DNA from: Sporosarcina luteola
GTDB taxonomy: Bacteria; Bacillota; Bacilli; Bacillales_A; Planococcaceae
DNA: 64,000 bases
Direction of reading: 5' to 3'
NCBI RefSeq assembly: GCF_023715245.1
Contig: NZ_JAMBNV010000001.1
Location: 434,001-498,000 of the forward strand
Part shown: in pieces, positions 17,453 through 26,343 of the stretch
Layout of the letters: every line of letters starts with the position of its first letter
Numbering within the stretch: position 1 is the stretch's first letter
Position numbers and translations under genes: made by a program
Notes under the pieces: generated by a model
Databases searched by the model: none
The model's input: only the letters and a program-made list of their open reading frames with translations
What the model was told of the DNA's origin: nothing

Positions 17453-18958
17453 ATGAAAAAAATTGTTTTGTTTTTGTTGTCGCTTCTATTGATTTTTTCA
17501 TTGGACCTTTTCACACCTAAATATGCCTCAGCTGCTTCCGGTTTTGTGGATATCCCTGCTACACATAGAGCATATACAGAGATTAGCTATCTTCAGCAAG
17601 GCAATATAACAACATTCGACATCCCAGGCAGATTTGACCCCGATGCACCTATGACACGGGCGCATGCCGCAGCGATGATCGGTAAAGCGGTCCAATTGCA
17701 AGGAGCCCCTGTCAATACTAGATTTCCGGATGTTCCAACCGATCACTTTGCGTCAGGATACATAGAAGACTCTGTGAATCGTGGCATCATTTTCGGATAC
17801 AAACAGGAAGACGGAACATATTTGTACATGCCTGAAAAGCAATTGAAACGCGGAGAGATGGCTTTGCTCATCAGCAGGGCATTCGGTTACCAATCCGATA
17901 CGACGAATGCAGCGGCACAAGAATTCATGGCCAAAGGTATTTCAGAAGGAATAGGTAAAGGGAACTTCGGTACCGAGGAGCTTATGAAACGTGGCGATTT
18001 CGCTGTATTCCTAGCCCGCGCCGTCAATGCTGATTTCCGTACGAAAAGCCAAGATATGACAGCCACATCAATGTATGTCGATGTAAATGAAGACACATCC
18101 CTCAACATGAGGACAGGCCCATCTGAAGGCTATGATGTAACAATGAAATTATTCAGTGGCTACCCGGTTGACATTACGTACACTGTTGGAAACTGGGTTT
18201 ATGCAAAAGTTGGAAATGACTCTGGTTTCATTCATGGTGATTACCTATCCACCGATCAGCCTTCAATTAGTAATATCAAAGATCCGATTAGTGTCATCAC
18301 TGGTCCCGTCACTGGTCCCATCAGTGGCAAAAAGCCTCTGAATCAACTGACGATCGTCATTGACCCGGGTCATGGCGGAAAAGATCCCGGAGCAGCTGGA
18401 AATGGTATGCGTGAAAAAGACATCGTCCTTGATATCTCGAAACGGATGAAAAACTATTTCCAAGGCACACCGATCAATATCAAGCTGACGCGGGAGACAG
18501 ACGTTTTCCTTGAACTTTCACAGCGTGTTCAATTTGCACAGAGAAATAAGGCGGACTTATTTGTAAGTGTACATGCCAATGCATTTAACGGAAAAGCTTC
18601 CGGCATAGAGACATTCTATTACAGTGCTGCCCGTAATCCGAACGTGTCAGAATCCAAAGCCCTTTCAACGTATATCCAGAATAGGATGCTCGAAGCTTGG
18701 AATCTTCCAGATCGACGCGTCCAAAGCAAATCACTGCATGTCATCCGTGAAAATACGATGCCTGCAACATTGATTGAAGTCGGTTTCATCGACAATGCAA
18801 AAGATGCACAGTACATCAAATCTCCTGCACATCGTGAAACAATGGCAAAAGCAGTGTTTCTAGGGACTCTCGATTATCTGTATCACTATGAGGGTCGTTC
18901 AGAGGTATCGCCTCTTTACTCGAAATACAATGCGACCCCATCTAAAAAATATCATTAA
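17453..18958 (+). CDS. SLH-anchored N-acetylmuramoyl-L-alanine amidase (Amidase_3)
   Basis: 501 aa. Signal peptide about 1-27, three SLH domains (about 28-195), a bacterial SH3 domain (about 203-265, NMRTGPSEGYD), a short linker and an Amidase_3 domain (about 298-485). The zinc site is visible: His 307 in DPGHGGKDPG, Glu in MREKDIVLD, His in VSVHANAF, and the catalytic Glu in TLIEVGFIDN. It should cut the amide between MurNAc and L-Ala in peptidoglycan (LytC/CwlM type). AAAGGAG precedes the ATG with a rather long 11-nt spacing. Confidence 0.94.
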   Translation: MKKIVLFLLSLLLIFSLDLFTPKYASAASGFVDIPATHRAYTEISYLQQGNITTFDIPGRFDPDAPMTRAHAAAMIGKAVQLQGAPVNTRFPDVPTDHFASGYIEDSVNRGIIFGYKQEDGTYLYMPEKQLKRGEMALLISRAFGYQSDTTNAAAQEFMAKGISEGIGKGNFGTEELMKRGDFAVFLARAVNADFRTKSQDMTATSMYVDVNEDTSLNMRTGPSEGYDVTMKLFSGYPVDITYTVGNWVYAKVGNDSGFIHGDYLSTDQPSISNIKDPISVITGPVTGPISGKKPLNQLTIVIDPGHGGKDPGAAGNGMREKDIVLDISKRMKNYFQGTPINIKLTRETDVFLELSQRVQFAQRNKADLFVSVHANAFNGKASGIETFYYSAARNPNVSESKALSTYIQNRMLEAWNLPDRRVQSKSLHVIRENTMPATLIEVGFIDNAKDAQYIKSPAHRETMAKAVFLGTLDYLYHYEGRSEVSPLYSKYNATPSKKYH

Positions 18959-18971
18959 TAAGTAAATTAAC

Positions 18972-19007
18972 AGCCCTACTGGAATTTCGTTCTAGAGGGC
19001 TTCTTTT
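18972..19007 (+). terminator. Terminator after the SLH amidase gene
   Basis: AGCCCT...AGGGCT with a partly paired interior and a TTCTTTTAT tail; imperfect, so some read-through into the next SLH gene is possible. Confidence 0.6.
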
Positions 19008-19037
19008 ATAGTTATTTTGAAGAGGACGGTGAAGGCA

Positions 19038-20927
19038 ATGAAGAAATATATTACATCCATTGCAATCGCATTAACGCTTATATTCGCATTGCAACTCCAG
19101 ACGATGGCTCAGGAGCAGCAGGGTGAGTATCTAATAAGCGGTGGAAAACAGGCCGAACTGATGGAGTATATGAAGGAAAGTGGCATGCACATCGAAAAAA
19201 TGTATCCATCACTCGATATACTATCTGTCTCGCTATCAAGCGCCGAGCTCGCCAAGTTGGAAAAAGCATTTCCGAATATCGTAATCCAAAGCAACAGATC
19301 ATATCAAAAAAGCACTGAAAAAGATCTTGCCTCCAGCACGCTGATCAACACCACAAGAGGCAGCACTTCCCCTTATACTGGTAAAGGCGTTAAGGTTGCA
19401 GTCCTTGATTCCGGAATCGACGTGAAACATCGTGACCTCCGTGTCAAAGGAGGTTATTGTTCCATGAAAACGGAATGCGCAATGGTCGTCTCCTATGACG
19501 ATGACAATGGCCACGGGACCCATGTCGCGGGCGTCATAGCTGCACTGTCCAATCAGACGGGCATTGTAGGGATTGCCCCCTCCGTCGAACTTTATAGCAT
19601 CAAGGCGCTTAATAGTTTCGGAGTCGGAACGACCAATAGTTTAATAGACGGAATCGATTGGGCGATGAAGCAAAAAATCGATATTCTGAATTTGAGCATT
19701 ACAACAGACCAAGATGATCCCGCACTTGAAAAAGCGCTTCAAAAAGCATATGCACAAGGCGTCCTCATTGTCGCATCCGGCGGAAATAATGGCGACCAGG
19801 CGAATAGCACGGTCATGTACCCAGCAAAATATGATTCTGTTATCGCTGTAGCAGCAGTCAATGCTGACTTGACAAAGCTGAAAAATAGCGCGGTCGGAAA
19901 GGAAATTGAGATTGCAGCCCCTGGTGCGTCCATTTTCAGCACATACCCGATGAAATGGGATTTCGAGGACGGAAAAGCGGATGGCTATACGCGTCTTTCT
20001 GGGACATCTATGGCTACTGCGCATGTATCGGGTATCCTAGCACTCTATAAAGAACGATTTCCACACATGAATAATGACGAATTGCGCCAGCTGATTGCGA
20101 GAACTGCCAAGGACCTCGGAAAGGAAGGGAGAGATGACGTTTTTGGTCATGGCCTCATCCAATACAAACCTTCCTTTGATAATACGGTTGATTTTACAGT
20201 GCAATCGGAACCCGGTAAATTGACGCTTCAATATAGCGGAAACAAGGACGTTCAAATCGACGGAGCCAACGTTCTGCATCGAACTGATGGAAAGTGGGAG
20301 ATCTATGGAGTCGCTGGTGATCTTGAAGTTCTGGTGAAGACAAAGATCGACCAAGGCGCAGTTTGGCAAGAAAAGAAGATATACAAAATGCCATCGCCTG
20401 TTTTCACGGATATGAACAACAGTCAACGATTTGCAGGTTCAATCGGATTCCTCACGTATAAAGGCCAATTGAAAGGCTTCCCGGGCGGCACAATCCGCCC
20501 TTACGAAAACATTACAAGAGCAGAGGCGGCAGCGATTATCGGCAGGGCGCTCGGTTATCCGGAAAAAGCTACGGCGGTTGCCTTTAAGGATGTCTCACCG
20601 ACTTCTTTCGCCGGGGGCTATATTCAAGCTTTAAAGGAAGAAAAGATCCTTTCCGGATTCAAAGATGGGACATTCAAGCCCGAACAAAAAGTGACACGCG
20701 GTGAAATGGCAATTCTCATTTCAAACGCATTTAAGCTGAAATCAGATAATGTCAATAGATTCACAGACAGTCATCCTTCAATGGCTTCCTACAGCGCAGT
20801 GAATGCACTAGTCTCTGCCAAAATCACAAACGGCTACACAGATGGCACCTTTAAGCCGAATGACCAAATGAGCCGGGCGGATTTCGCAGTATTCCTGGCT
20901 AGGGTTCAAGAAGATGCATTCAAGTGA
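19038..20927 (+). CDS. SLH-anchored subtilisin-like serine protease (S8)
   Basis: 629 aa from this start. Signal peptide about 1-25 and a propeptide of the I9-like type (about 26-100), then a peptidase S8 domain with the full triad: Asp in VLDSGID, His in NGHGTHVAGV, Ser in GTSMATAH. The usual Pro after MAT is Ala here. Three C-terminal SLH domains (about 455-625, ITRAE, VTRGE, MSRAD) place the protease at the wall surface. The frame extends to a TTG at 19017 and contains a GTG at 19029 with AGAGGA in front; 19038 is chosen because the signal peptide begins there. Only about 30 nt separate the weak upstream terminator and the gene. Confidence 0.92.
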   Translation: MKKYITSIAIALTLIFALQLQTMAQEQQGEYLISGGKQAELMEYMKESGMHIEKMYPSLDILSVSLSSAELAKLEKAFPNIVIQSNRSYQKSTEKDLASSTLINTTRGSTSPYTGKGVKVAVLDSGIDVKHRDLRVKGGYCSMKTECAMVVSYDDDNGHGTHVAGVIAALSNQTGIVGIAPSVELYSIKALNSFGVGTTNSLIDGIDWAMKQKIDILNLSITTDQDDPALEKALQKAYAQGVLIVASGGNNGDQANSTVMYPAKYDSVIAVAAVNADLTKLKNSAVGKEIEIAAPGASIFSTYPMKWDFEDGKADGYTRLSGTSMATAHVSGILALYKERFPHMNNDELRQLIARTAKDLGKEGRDDVFGHGLIQYKPSFDNTVDFTVQSEPGKLTLQYSGNKDVQIDGANVLHRTDGKWEIYGVAGDLEVLVKTKIDQGAVWQEKKIYKMPSPVFTDMNNSQRFAGSIGFLTYKGQLKGFPGGTIRPYENITRAEAAAIIGRALGYPEKATAVAFKDVSPTSFAGGYIQALKEEKILSGFKDGTFKPEQKVTRGEMAILISNAFKLKSDNVNRFTDSHPSMASYSAVNALVSAKITNGYTDGTFKPNDQMSRADFAVFLARVQEDAFK

Positions 20928-20946
20928 GAAATCGGGGGAATGAAAA

Positions 20947-21978
20947 TTGAAATTCAAAAAGATAAGAGAAATAATGCTGTTGCTGTTAGTAATGACAATT
21001 GCATTTCCGAGTTTGCATGCAAAAGCATCGACCAATAGCCTGGTAGAGTTTGCAAGAAGTTATGAAGGCACTCCGTACAAATTCGGTGGAAATACGCCTG
21101 AAACAGGATTTGACTGCTCTGGCTTTATCGTTTATGTCTTTAACCATTTCAATATTTCGCTGCCGCGGACTTCGGAAGGGCAATTCAATTACGGTGTTCC
21201 CGTAGATGCATCCGACCTGCAACCAGGTGACCTGCTCTTCTTTAGGGACACATACAAACCGGGAATCTCCCATGCAGGTATCTATTTAGGAAACAATGAA
21301 TTCATTTCCGCTGAAAATGAAACACGCGGCGTCGCTAAAGCGAAGCTGTTCTCGCATCCGTACTGGGAGCCGCGCTTTGCAGGAGCGAAACGTATGATTG
21401 GATCGGCTTCAGCACCGGCCGAACCATCATTGCCCAAGATAACTTTTGAAGACATCACTCCGGATCATCTGGCGTACAACGCCATTTTGAAACTGAGCGG
21501 AAACGGAATCATCAACGGGTTTCCAAACAATCAATTCAAACCGGAAGAAACAATTACCCGTGGGCAGGCGGCAGCCATGCTGAATCGCGTATTGAAACTG
21601 AATCCGACGAATGAAGTGAATTTTAAGGATGTCGACAAAAAGCATCAGTTCGCAGCACATATTGCCGCGATGAATGAAGCAGACATCTTAAGAGGGTACG
21701 AGGATGGAAGATTCGGCTTGGAAGACAAGCTGACACGGACACAGCTTGCTGTCATTATTGATCGCGCCTTCAATCTGCATAAGAAAGTCGACGACCGTGT
21801 CTATATTTCCTCACTCTACGTCGACATTCCGCCTACCTATTGGGCAATCGATTCCATCAACGCTTTAAAGCAGTTGGACAAGACAGGCGTCTTCCAAACA
21901 CCGTCCTATGAATTCACCAAAATCGTGACGCGGGCTGAATTTGCAGCAGCTGTTTATAGCGCCATCGATGTGAATTAA
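20947..21978 (+). CDS. SLH-anchored NlpC/P60 peptidoglycan endopeptidase
   Basis: 343 aa. Signal peptide about 1-27, NlpC/P60 domain (about 30-135) with catalytic Cys 57 in FDCSGF and His 110 in ISHAGIYLG, then three SLH domains (about 160-340, ITRGQ, LTRTQ, VTRAE). It probably hydrolyses D-Glu-(meso-DAP or Lys) bonds in peptide stems. The TTG start is supported by GGGGGA 8 nt upstream; an ATG at 20940 is in another frame. It starts 19 bp after the subtilase stop, so the two are probably co-transcribed. Confidence 0.93.
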   Translation: MKFKKIREIMLLLLVMTIAFPSLHAKASTNSLVEFARSYEGTPYKFGGNTPETGFDCSGFIVYVFNHFNISLPRTSEGQFNYGVPVDASDLQPGDLLFFRDTYKPGISHAGIYLGNNEFISAENETRGVAKAKLFSHPYWEPRFAGAKRMIGSASAPAEPSLPKITFEDITPDHLAYNAILKLSGNGIINGFPNNQFKPEETITRGQAAAMLNRVLKLNPTNEVNFKDVDKKHQFAAHIAAMNEADILRGYEDGRFGLEDKLTRTQLAVIIDRAFNLHKKVDDRVYISSLYVDIPPTYWAIDSINALKQLDKTGVFQTPSYEFTKIVTRAEFAAAVYSAIDVN

Positions 21979-22045
21979 GGTCTGTATCTTAACTAACTGA
22001 TTCATAGACCGATAGAAAGATGACAAAGCTTTTAGGGGGAAAATA

Positions 22046-24091
22046 ATGAAACGCAAATTAGCAATGATGTTCGTCATCTTTATGCTCATGCTGCAACTGA
22101 CACCGTCAGTCTCTCACGCAGATGAATTGACAGGTTTGACATTGGAAAAAGAAGTCCGTGAAATGGTATCCAGGGGAATCATTAAAGGATACTCAGACGG
22201 CAAAATCTATCCGAAAGCGGACGTGAATCGCGGAGATTTCGCAGCGTTCCTTGCGCGAACAATGGGACTATCACCTGAAGTGCCGGAATTCACGGACGTG
22301 AACCCATCATCCGCAATCGCAGGTGAAATCGGAGCCATCCAAAAGAGCGGGATTATGAAAGGCACATTGGACGGTAAATTCATGCCTCTGAAATTAATGA
22401 CGAGGGAAGAAATGGCCGTCACAGCAGCCCGTGCTATCAACCACTTAGGAATCACAGTCGATGCGAATGACATCGTGCTGACAGATGAATCCCTATTTGC
22501 CTCAACGGAAGGGATCAACGCAGCAAAAACGGTATTCGCAGCGGGAATCATGAACGGGACGAAAGTAGATCCGACACGCACCATCATCACATTCGACCCA
22601 GCAGGACTTTCAAAGCGGGACCAAGTCGCAGCTGTGCTTAGCCGATTCTTCGCATTCCGTGCGAAACATGAAATTCCTGAAGTGGAACCTGAACAACCAT
22701 CAATTCCGCAACCACCAGCACCACCCGCAGCGGATCCGGAGAAATTCCAACTTGCCGTTGTGGAGAATAAATCGATGAAGCTCTTGGACAAGAAGTACAA
22801 TACGTACGCGGAAGCGGTCAAAGCATTTACCGCTAGTCCGATAGCTGAAGGAATCTACAAAGGCAAAGAACTGCTTCGCATCAAGAGCGGCATGGCGTTT
22901 GCCCAAGGTCCGCTAGGGGTCAATACAGTCATCTATTCCAGCCCGTCCTTCGGGACACAGCTAACATATATCGAGGCCGGTCGTGAAATGGGCGTGCTGG
23001 AATACGCGGAAAACTACATTAAAGTGCAAGTGGGGGACACAGTCGGCTACGTAAAGCAGAATCAAGTCGATTTCAGACCTGTATCCATTAATCAAGCAAA
23101 AGATTACTATATCGGAAACAGCAATAATGAGCTCCTCCACTATACGTATAACTATCTAACGAATGCCTACGGGGCATACAACATCGGTCCTGTTCCATCG
23201 TTCATGAAGATCGGAACCAAATACTATTCGAGAGATGGCGTCCATTATTTGGATGGTGCCGGTAAAGTGGCGGGGACACATTATCCGTACTTCCAGTTCC
23301 AATCAATTCGTTCGAAGACAGAGTATACAGCTGAGGAAATCGACGCGTTCATCCTCCAAATCATAACGGAGAAAGAGAACACCGGGCAGTCGAGATACGC
23401 AGGGGCAATCGTGAAGTCGAAGCTCCGCGGCTTAGGTTCCTACATAAAGGAAATGGAAGCACAATATCGGGTGAACGGTCTTTTCATCCTATCGACTGCC
23501 ATGCATGAAAGTGACTTCGGCATGAGCCGCAACGCACTCGAAAAAAACAATCTATTTGGCATCAGGGTATTCGACAGCACGCCGGAAGCAGGGGAGAAAT
23601 ACGCTACCCCGCAACGCAGCATCGAAGCATTCGTATTGGAATACGCCAACAAGAACTACGGCACTCCGGGAGCAGCTTATGCGAAAGGCGCTGCACCTGG
23701 TAATAAAACCTCAGGCTTCAACGTCCATTACGCATCCGATCCTACATGGGGAGCTAAGATTTCAGGCCATATGTGGAGAACAGACAAAGCAATGGGCGGC
23801 AAGGATGGATACAAATACCGCCTTGCCATGACGAACATCAAATCATCATTGAACGTCAGAACGGCGCCGGTCGTCTCATCGGATACTTTGCTGTTTTCAT
23901 TCAGTGAACGCGACCTTGGACGAAGCGGCGAAAGCGGCTATCCAGTCGCCATCGTCGAGCAGCAAAAAGGTGCAGACGGCTACATCTGGTACAAAATCTT
24001 CGCAGACTCCGTTACAAAAGACGCCAACGGAGAACACATCGAATTCGGATGGATCCGCGGCGACTTCCTGACAGAATTGAATACAAGATAA
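22046..24091 (+). CDS. SLH-anchored endo-beta-N-acetylglucosaminidase with SH3 domains
   Basis: 681 aa. Signal peptide about 1-26, three SLH domains (about 30-215; the third is longer and degenerate), a Pro-rich linker (EQPSIPQPPAPPAADP), an SH3-like module (about 285-350), a glucosaminidase (LytD/GH73-like) domain (about 440-585) with catalytic Glu 488 in STAMHESDFG, and a C-terminal SH3 domain (about 590-680, NVRTAPVVSSD). It should cleave GlcNAc-MurNAc glycan strands. TAGGGGG precedes the ATG. With the two preceding genes it forms a compact, likely co-expressed group ending in a strong terminator. Confidence 0.93.
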   Translation: MKRKLAMMFVIFMLMLQLTPSVSHADELTGLTLEKEVREMVSRGIIKGYSDGKIYPKADVNRGDFAAFLARTMGLSPEVPEFTDVNPSSAIAGEIGAIQKSGIMKGTLDGKFMPLKLMTREEMAVTAARAINHLGITVDANDIVLTDESLFASTEGINAAKTVFAAGIMNGTKVDPTRTIITFDPAGLSKRDQVAAVLSRFFAFRAKHEIPEVEPEQPSIPQPPAPPAADPEKFQLAVVENKSMKLLDKKYNTYAEAVKAFTASPIAEGIYKGKELLRIKSGMAFAQGPLGVNTVIYSSPSFGTQLTYIEAGREMGVLEYAENYIKVQVGDTVGYVKQNQVDFRPVSINQAKDYYIGNSNNELLHYTYNYLTNAYGAYNIGPVPSFMKIGTKYYSRDGVHYLDGAGKVAGTHYPYFQFQSIRSKTEYTAEEIDAFILQIITEKENTGQSRYAGAIVKSKLRGLGSYIKEMEAQYRVNGLFILSTAMHESDFGMSRNALEKNNLFGIRVFDSTPEAGEKYATPQRSIEAFVLEYANKNYGTPGAAYAKGAAPGNKTSGFNVHYASDPTWGAKISGHMWRTDKAMGGKDGYKYRLAMTNIKSSLNVRTAPVVSSDTLLFSFSERDLGRSGESGYPVAIVEQQKGADGYIWYKIFADSVTKDANGEHIEFGWIRGDFLTELNTR

Positions 24092-24092
24092 T

Positions 24093-24130
24093 AAAAAAGT
24101 AGAGGGTGAGTGAAATCCCCTCTACTTTTT
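24093..24130 (+). terminator. Terminator of the SLH enzyme group
   Basis: AAAAGTAGAGGG / CCCTCTACTTTT long stem with flanking A and T runs; the A/T flanks make it usable in both directions. Confidence 0.9.
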
Positions 24131-24145
24131 CCATTGAATCAAAGA

Positions 24146-24375
24146 TTAAATTGTCAAAAGCACTAGGCGCGACCAGCGTTTTCGCTAGGAAGATACAATT
24201 CACCCGCGGCCATTACAATATCACGCATAAATCCAAAACTCCACGCATAAATCGCCGCATTCACGCATAAATCCAAAACTCCACGCATAAACCGTTGCAT
24301 TCACGCATAAACCGCCGCATTCACTCATAAACCCAAAACTCTACGCATAAACCTCCATATTCGCGCATAAAATCC
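24146..24375. repeat. Tail block plus 20-bp-period array I (eight units)
   Basis: Tail first: AAATTGTCAAAAGCAC then TAGGCGCGA to 24172, and CACCCGCGG near 24201-24209. Cores at 24225, 24245, 24265, 24285, 24305, 24325 (TCAT), 24345 and 24365. Two alternating variable parts (ATCCAAAACTCC and ATCGCCGCATTC) recur, giving a 40-bp dimer repeated about four times, a sign of recent expansion. It fills the gap between convergent genes. Confidence 0.92.
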
Positions 24376-24386
24376 ACAACTAACTA

Positions 24387-25910
24387 TCACCCGCGCCTCA
24401 ACAATCCAACAAACCGATTAAATCCTTCCCGATACATCACCCGGATCATTGACGCATAAACAACAACCCCAATCGGTACAAGCACGGCCAACTGATAAAG
24501 CGAATACCAATCCTTGGCATGCAGCAAAACTTTCGCGCCCCACACAGCAAGCCCCATCACAACCGCCGGTCCCACAACACGTGAACTCATCCGCGCAACA
24601 CGCTTCAACTCGGCTGCACCTAAATCCTTATAAACTACAGCCATCGACACCGCAAAATAATAAACGCTCACAACTGAAGCTGATATCGCAAGTGCCGGAT
24701 ATCCATACTTATCAACCAACAGCCAATTTAAAATGAGATTCACAGCAATCGTCGTCACACTGATACGGAACACAACAGCGGTCTTGCCCCTTGAATACAT
24801 CGATTTCGACAAGATCAGCTGCATCCCCTGGAACACGATAATCGGCAAGTAAAGCAATAACGTCAGATACGTATTCGCTGTATCCGCCGCTGTAAATTTC
24901 CCGCGTTCATAAATGAAAGAAACGACTGCATCCCCGACAACCAGCAAGCCGACCGCAATCGGCAGCAACGTCACCAATGAAATTTCCATCCCGCGGAAGA
25001 CAGTATCCTTGAATTTATCCAGTTGCTCCGTCTGCTCGCTCATCAGCGTGAAAATGATAGCGGCAAGCGTCGTCGCATAGATTGCGTTCGGAATACTGAT
25101 GATGAGCGATGAGTTGTTCAAATATGTAACCGCCGCCTCTTCTGTCCCGGAAGCGAAATACCTGTTCACAAATAAATTCACCTGGCCAACAACCGAATTC
25201 AACAGCGATGGAATGATCAGCACTAAAAATGCCTTCGCAAACGTCTTCTCCATATTGAAAACAGGCTGCCACTTATAATCGGAGCGGGCGAGTGCTACGA
25301 CTTGCACAACTACTCCCATGACCGTCCCCGCAATAAACCCGTACACCAGCGAATAAATGCCCCACACGTCACTGAATAGAATCGCAGACAAAGCAGCCAT
25401 CAAAGTCGCCAGCAGCTTCGACATCTGGGATGGAACAAAAATCCGGCGTGACTGCAAATAAGAATCGAGCAAGCCGCTCAACGCAATCATCGTCATGAAA
25501 GCGAAAAACAATCGTGTCATCTCGACGGCAATCAATTTCGTTTCAAACACCGCTTTTTTATAAATCAACGGCACGAACCAATCCGCAAAAAACCAGCCGA
25601 ACGCGCTCACAAATATGAATAATAAAACCGTCCAATTCAAGAGGGCATTCGCATTCCGGTCATTATGGTCCGGATTCCCCGTGCGGCTCTTCACATACAT
25701 CGGCAAAAACACATTATTGAAGCCCGTCGAAATCATCGCCACGACAAGCGTAATGAACCCGAACGCCAAGAAATAAGCATCCGTCTCATGCGAAGCCCCG
25801 AACTCATTCGCAACAATGGACTCGCGAATGAACCCCGACACTTTCAACATGAGAGCAAGCAACGTCGTCCACAAAGCCGCCTTCTTTAATTTGCTCATAG
25901 TCTTATCCAC
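24387..25910 (-). CDS. MurJ/MVF-type lipid-linked glycan flippase (CsaA-like by context)
   Basis: 507 aa, about 14 hydrophobic helices, MOP superfamily, MVF/MurJ branch (N-terminal ESIVANEFGASHETDAYFLAF pattern). It would flip lipid-linked sugars across the membrane: lipid II if it is MurJ, or the undecaprenyl-linked secondary cell wall polymer unit. Its position downstream of csaB and a glycosyltransferase on the same strand favours the second role, as in the csaAB operon of Bacillus anthracis, where csaA is a putative oligosaccharide transporter. AGGTGG precedes the ATG. A 433-bp gap with a terminator-like hairpin separates it from the glycosyltransferase, so it may have its own promoter. 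Confidence 0.85.
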   Translation of the reverse strand: MDKTMSKLKKAALWTTLLALMLKVSGFIRESIVANEFGASHETDAYFLAFGFITLVVAMISTGFNNVFLPMYVKSRTGNPDHNDRNANALLNWTVLLFIFVSAFGWFFADWFVPLIYKKAVFETKLIAVEMTRLFFAFMTMIALSGLLDSYLQSRRIFVPSQMSKLLATLMAALSAILFSDVWGIYSLVYGFIAGTVMGVVVQVVALARSDYKWQPVFNMEKTFAKAFLVLIIPSLLNSVVGQVNLFVNRYFASGTEEAAVTYLNNSSLIISIPNAIYATTLAAIIFTLMSEQTEQLDKFKDTVFRGMEISLVTLLPIAVGLLVVGDAVVSFIYERGKFTAADTANTYLTLLLYLPIIVFQGMQLILSKSMYSRGKTAVVFRISVTTIAVNLILNWLLVDKYGYPALAISASVVSVYYFAVSMAVVYKDLGAAELKRVARMSSRVVGPAVVMGLAVWGAKVLLHAKDWYSLYQLAVLVPIGVVVYASMIRVMYREGFNRFVGLLRRG

Positions 25911-26087
25911 CTACCTGCACCAACGTCATCAACAACGCCGTTATTTAATTAAAGGACTTATTGGCATAATAAAACAAATTTAAAAATAGTATCTATATTT
26001 TTAAGGGAACTCCTACCGCTCAACGGGAAGTCCAACGCATTCTATCCGAGATCTTCGACCTCTTATGGGAAGTCACCAACCAAGAAT

Positions 26088-26119
26088 AAAAAAATGCCCC
26101 CAACCTGGGCTGGAGGGCA
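26088..26119 (-). terminator. Minus-strand terminator downstream of the csaB-glycosyltransferase pair
   Basis: TGCCC...GGGCA hairpin with extra pairs inside and seven T, read on the minus strand, about 225 bp after the glycosyltransferase stop. Confidence 0.55.
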
Positions 26120-26191
26120 CTAAGTATCTTTTATCTTTAATCTTTTTTAACTCTATAACTATACAAGCAGGATATTTTGCTTCAGCCTATC

Positions 26192-26323
26192 CGTTGATTG
26201 TAGCGAAAGGCGGCGACTCCTGGGGGATTAGCGGGACAGGTGAGACCCCGCAGTGTCGCATAGCGACCGAGGAGGCTCACCGCCCGCCCCCCGGAAAGCG
26301 TCCGCCTGCAGCGCAAATCAACA
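26192..26323. repeat. Bacillales-type GC-rich intergenic repeat, copy 1
   Basis: Contains the blocks AGGCGGCGACTCC, GGTGAGACCCCGCAG, GAGGAGGCTCACCGCCCGCC and GGAAAGCGTCCGCCTG. This arrangement, with GGTGAG.../...CTCACC able to pair, is familiar from intergenic repeats found in many Bacillus, Geobacillus and Lysinibacillus genomes. A related copy lies at 61552-61730. Confidence 0.8.
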
Positions 26324-26343
26324 TCATCGAACCTGCTCAAGTT

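Larger units (their letters stand above)
25911..26343. other. Gap between flippase and glycosyltransferase genes
   Basis: Holds the GC-rich repeat copy at 26192-26323 and a minus-strand terminator at 26088-26119. A plus-strand frame of about 35 codons (about 25985-26089, containing TAQREVQRILSEIFDLLWEV before a TAA) lacks a start codon and may be the relic of a lost gene's C-terminus. Confidence 0.5.

Noticed and set aside
24221..24375. CRISPR array
   Set aside because: The conserved part is only about 9 bp and the variable part 11 bp, dimers repeat, and there are no cas genes in the window.
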